From: Deltaproteobacteria bacterium
GTDB lineage: Bacteria > Myxococcota > B64-G9
Assembly: GCA_030591745.1 (NCBI GenBank)
Contig: JAUVAM010000128.1
Location: 1-8,118 of the forward strand
DNA length: 8,118 bases
Direction: 5' to 3'
This document shows positions 5,883 to 8,118 of the stretch, in pieces; positions within the stretch are counted from its first letter, which is position 1; each line of letters begins with the position of its first letter. Below the pieces are notes generated by a model. That model was not told the DNA's origin. It saw only the letters and a list, made by a program, of their open reading frames with translations, and did no database searches. Position numbers and translations under genes: made by a program.

Positions 5883-6868
5883 GGCAAATTGGGGTCCGCA
5901 TCCAGGGCCAGTCCATCGTCCCGGCCCTGTTCCAGGTAAGCTGAAGACAAGGCTGCCACCATGGCCGCATTGTCCGTACAGAGTTCAGGGGCCGGGAAAA
6001 TCACCTGCATGCCTTCTGCCCCGGCCAGCTCGTGTAGTTTGTCCCGAAGACGCGTGTTCGCCGCAACACCACCGGCCACCAATATTGTGTCCAATCGTTC
6101 TTGGCGCGCGGCCATCATGGTCTTCTTGACCAGGCTGTCCACCACCGCCTCCTGAAAAGAAGCGCAAAAATCGGCCATTGCGCTGCCCTCTGGGCAACCG
6201 TGTTGCTTGATCCGCACCGCGGCCGAGGTCTTCAACCCCGAAAAACTAAAATCTAGCCGCTTGCCGGGCAAGGGCCTCGGAAAACGAATGGCCTTGGGGT
6301 CACCTCCAAGAGCATGCCGCTGGATGAAGACGCCCCCCGGATAACCCAACTTCAATAACTTGGCCACCTTATCCAACGCCTCGCCGGCCGCGTCGTCTAA
6401 GGTGCGACTCAAGAGGCGCATGCTTCCTACTCCATCCATGCGGAACAGACTGGTGTGCCCCCCCGAAACCACCAAGCCCAAGTGGGGATACGGAAGCGAC
6501 GGTCTCTCAAGAAAAACCGCTCGCAGATGGGCTTCCAGATGGTTGACACCCACCAGGGGCTTATCCAAAGCCCAGGCGATGGTCTTGGCCGCCGACACGC
6601 CCACCAACAGCGATCCGATGAGTCCCGGCCCGGCCGTCACACCGACCCCATCCAGCATGTCCAAATCCATGCCTGCTTGCTCCATGGTGGCTGCGATCAC
6701 TTGCACCACACGCTTGACATGGTCGCGACTGGCCAACTCAGGCACCACTCCACCGTAAACCGCGTGGATTGGAATCTGCGAGGCGATCACATGGGAAACC
6801 AATTGCCCGCCATCCACAAGGGCGGCAGCGCATTCGTCACAAGAGCTTTCGATACCCAATACACGCAT
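5867..6868 (-). CDS. tsaD: tRNA N6-threonylcarbamoyladenosine (t6A37) transferase subunit TsaD
   Basis: TsaD (formerly Gcp/YgjD) transfers the threonylcarbamoyl group to A37 of ANN-decoding tRNAs, working with TsaB and TsaE. The 333 residues match the usual length. Visible signatures: GIESSCDE (5-12); HAVYGGVVPELASRDH (35-50); TAGPGLIGSLLVG (78-90); NHLEAHL (109-115), whose His110 and His114 bind the metal; VVSGGHT (133-139); DDAAGEALDKVAK (158-170); FSFSGLKT (207-214); VAGGVAAN (264-271); and CTDNAAM (297-303) with the metal-binding Asp299. Two positions differ from the usual pattern: Cys13 replaces the common Thr in 'SCDET', and YPGG is followed by Val180 where Pro is usual. Neither is a metal ligand. 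It starts 18 bp after the membrane TPR gene and overlaps rsmA by 16 bp, so the three are probably one operon. tsaB and tsaE are not in the window. Confidence 0.96.
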   Translation of the reverse strand: MRVLGIESSCDECAAALVDGGQLVSHVIASQIPIHAVYGGVVPELASRDHVKRVVQVIAATMEQAGMDLDMLDGVGVTAGPGLIGSLLVGVSAAKTIAWALDKPLVGVNHLEAHLRAVFLERPSLPYPHLGLVVSGGHTSLFRMDGVGSMRLLSRTLDDAAGEALDKVAKLLKLGYPGGVFIQRHALGGDPKAIRFPRPLPGKRLDFSFSGLKTSAAVRIKQHGCPEGSAMADFCASFQEAVVDSLVKKTMMAARQERLDTILVAGGVAANTRLRDKLHELAGAEGMQVIFPAPELCTDNAAMVAALSSAYLEQGRDDGLALDADPNLPWPTN

Positions 6869-6886
6869 GTGGATTCCGGCACGGTC

Positions 6887-8118
6887 CTACTTGAGGTGCT
6901 TGAGGATAGAGCGCACTTCGTGGGCCATGGGGCCTGTGGGCTGTAAGCTCAAGAACTTCCGATAGTGCTTGATGGCTTCGGGCTTCTTGTCCAGGGTCTG
7001 GTAGATCGTCCCCAGGGTCAGGTGGGCCCGTGCATTGGATGGTTTTATCTCCAAGGCTTTCCAGGCCCACTTGAGAGCCAAGTCCGACTTCCCGCGTTCA
7101 AATTCTGCGTTGGCCAGGGCCACCATAGCCGCGTCGCTGTCAGGTTTGATCTTCAACGCTTGGTTTAAGTTTTTGATGGCCTTGCTAAAAACACCCGCTT
7201 CAAAGGCCGCCTTGCCCTCTTTCAGCGCCTTCTCAAAACCCGCCGAAGCCTCTGGCGAAGGCGGGGGTTCATCTACCTTGGGTTCATCTACCTTGGGTTC
7301 ATCTACCTTGGGTTCGTCTACCTTGGGTTCGTCTACCTTGGGTTCATCTACCTTGGGTTCATCTACCTTGGGTTCGTCTACCTTGGGTTCATCTACCTTG
7401 GGTTCATCTACCTTGGGTTCATCTACCTTGGGTTCGTCTACCTTGGGTTCGTCTACCTTGGGTTCATTCCCAGTGAGCTTGGATTGCACATGGTACCAAT
7501 AACCGCCCGCGCCCAGACCTACTGCAACAAGAATGGCGAGCACCCAAATCCATGTACTCGAAGACTTGGGCAGCTCAAAATCCTCGTCTCCGGGGTCTGC
7601 TTCGTCATTATCACCAGCCGCAAAGAAGCCATCTTCCGCCTCGGGCTCGGGCTTTTTCTCAAAAGAAATGGGCTCTGAGCCGGTATCGTCCCCTGGCTCT
7701 GCCCGATCGGTTTCGGCGGGTGCCGTCCTCGGTCGCATCAAGGTCAGCATATCCTCGACGATCTCCGAGGCGGGGCTTGCAGGCATGTCTCCACCTGGGT
7801 CTGCGTCCTGCTCGGCAGCCGGAGGGGGTATGGATTTCCGCTCCAATACAACCCAGGAGTCCTGACTCGGCGGATCGTTATCAAAGACCCCAGCCTTATC
7901 CGCGGCTGGAGCTTCGGGTACCGTCTCTATCGAGGCCTGGGGAGCGACTTCTTCCGGCTGGGCCTGTTCGACGTCGACGATGGGCGCAGCCACAGCCTTA
8001 AATTCACGGGTGTAAGGCTTCTCCGGCAGGTCTTCGATGACCACCTTCTGCTCGGCGGCCCTGCTCTCCTTGGGCACACGCTTTGGCGGGCCCAGGTCCG
8101 CGATTTCACCGTCCTCGC
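6887..8118 (-). CDS. Single-pass membrane protein with acidic N-terminal region, EPKVD-repeat spacer and C-terminal TPR domain (N-terminus outside window)
   Basis: The frame is open to the window edge. A GTG at 8077 is in frame, but 13 further sense codons precede it without a ribosome site, so the true start is probably beyond 8118. Counting from that GTG, residues 1-170 are acidic, Pro/Ala-rich and probably disordered. A membrane helix (175-195, [19 protein letters not shown]) follows; its charge pattern suggests the N-terminal part is cytoplasmic and the rest periplasmic. Residues 205-269 are thirteen EPKVD units, like the extended Pro-rich spacer of TonB. The C-terminus (about 279-380) is three TPR units (ending KIKPD, EIKPS, SLQPT) plus a capping helix. 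It probably acts as a membrane-anchored interaction module. Many Myxococcota proteins of this layout begin with a zinc-ribbon, but that part is not visible. It leads the tsaD-rsmA cluster, 18 bp before tsaD. Confidence 0.8.
   Translation of the reverse strand, partial: EDGEIADLGPPKRVPKESRAAEQKVVIEDLPEKPYTREFKAVAAPIVDVEQAQPEEVAPQASIETVPEAPAADKAGVFDNDPPSQDSWVVLERKSIPPPAAEQDADPGGDMPASPASEIVEDMLTLMRPRTAPAETDRAEPGDDTGSEPISFEKKPEPEAEDGFFAAGDNDEADPGDEDFELPKSSSTWIWVLAILVAVGLGAGGYWYHVQSKLTGNEPKVDEPKVDEPKVDEPKVDEPKVDEPKVDEPKVDEPKVDEPKVDEPKVDEPKVDEPKVDEPKVDEPPPSPEASAGFEKALKEGKAAFEAGVFSKAIKNLNQALKIKPDSDAAMVALANAEFERGKSDLALKWAWKALEIKPSNARAHLTLGTIYQTLDKKPEAIKHYRKFLSLQPTGPMAHEVRSILKHLK
7268..7462 (-). repeat. 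Thirteen-copy 15-bp minisatellite coding for Pro-Lys-Val-Asp-Glu
   Basis: Thirteen perfect-length, gap-free copies of TTCRTCTACCTTGGG (plus strand) occupy 195 bp. The only varying base is the R, the silent third base of the Asp codon (GAT or GAC on the coding strand). Read along the plus strand the R series is A A A G G A A G A A A G G, so copies 1-5 equal copies 9-13. Each unit adds Glu-Pro-Lys-Val-Asp, net charge -1, to the periplasmic spacer of the membrane TPR protein. This is a coding tandem repeat, not a CRISPR: there are no spacers. Confidence 0.97.

Noticed and set aside
7268..7462. Possible CRISPR array
   Set aside because: Units are 15 bp, directly adjacent, without spacers, and fully in frame in a coding gene.
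8075..8077. GTG as the start of the membrane TPR protein
   Set aside because: The frame stays open to the window edge ([13 protein letters not shown] precedes it) and there is no ribosome site upstream of the GTG.

Overview
The window looks like ordinary bacterial chromosome from Myxococcota or a related delta-proteobacterial lineage. The clearest lineage marker is the carboxypeptidase-regulatory-like protein at 459-1727. It ends in a Gly-Cys-Gly-Cys stretch, a short hydrophobic helix and an Arg cluster, which is the layout of a MYXO-CTERM surface-sorting tail. Dense packing, TPR envelope proteins and lysine-rich or acidic low-complexity extensions fit that assignment. No RNA gene, insertion sequence, CRISPR array, phage gene or attachment site was seen.

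Layout. A plus-strand block (1-2521) holds the C-terminal end of an amidohydrolase, the sorted surface protein, and an inositol-monophosphatase/SuhB-type phosphatase that starts on the stop codon of the surface protein (TAATG). A minus-strand pair converges on it: pantoate-beta-alanine ligase (panC, about 4643 to 3549), then a TPR lipoprotein (3546 to 2545) starting 2 bp after the panC stop. The 166 bp region 4674-4839 carries divergent promoter-like sequences. To its right a small plus-strand gene of 68 codons (4840-5046) follows a perfect TTGACA box and a GGAGG Shine-Dalgarno site. A second minus-strand cluster (8118 to 5040) holds a single-pass membrane protein with a C-terminal TPR domain (its N-terminus lies outside the window), tsaD and rsmA. 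tsaD and rsmA overlap by 16 bp. The rsmA stop overlaps the small gene's stop by 7 bp.

Functions. The recognisable enzymes are housekeeping: pantothenate synthesis (PanC), tRNA t6A37 modification (TsaD), 16S rRNA dimethylation (RsmA) and a sugar-phosphate phosphatase. Three other genes encode envelope proteins: a sorted surface protein, a lipoprotein made of eight exact 34-residue TPR units, and a membrane-anchored TPR protein.

Unusual points. PanC carries a lysine-rich, histone-H1-like N-terminal extension built on a 12-bp DNA repeat. The membrane TPR protein has a 13-copy, 15-bp minisatellite coding for a Glu-Pro-Lys-Val-Asp spacer, with a higher-order pattern in its silent bases. The unidentified 68-residue protein has strong expression signals. 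I found no convincing new multi-gene system; these three are the most worthwhile leads.
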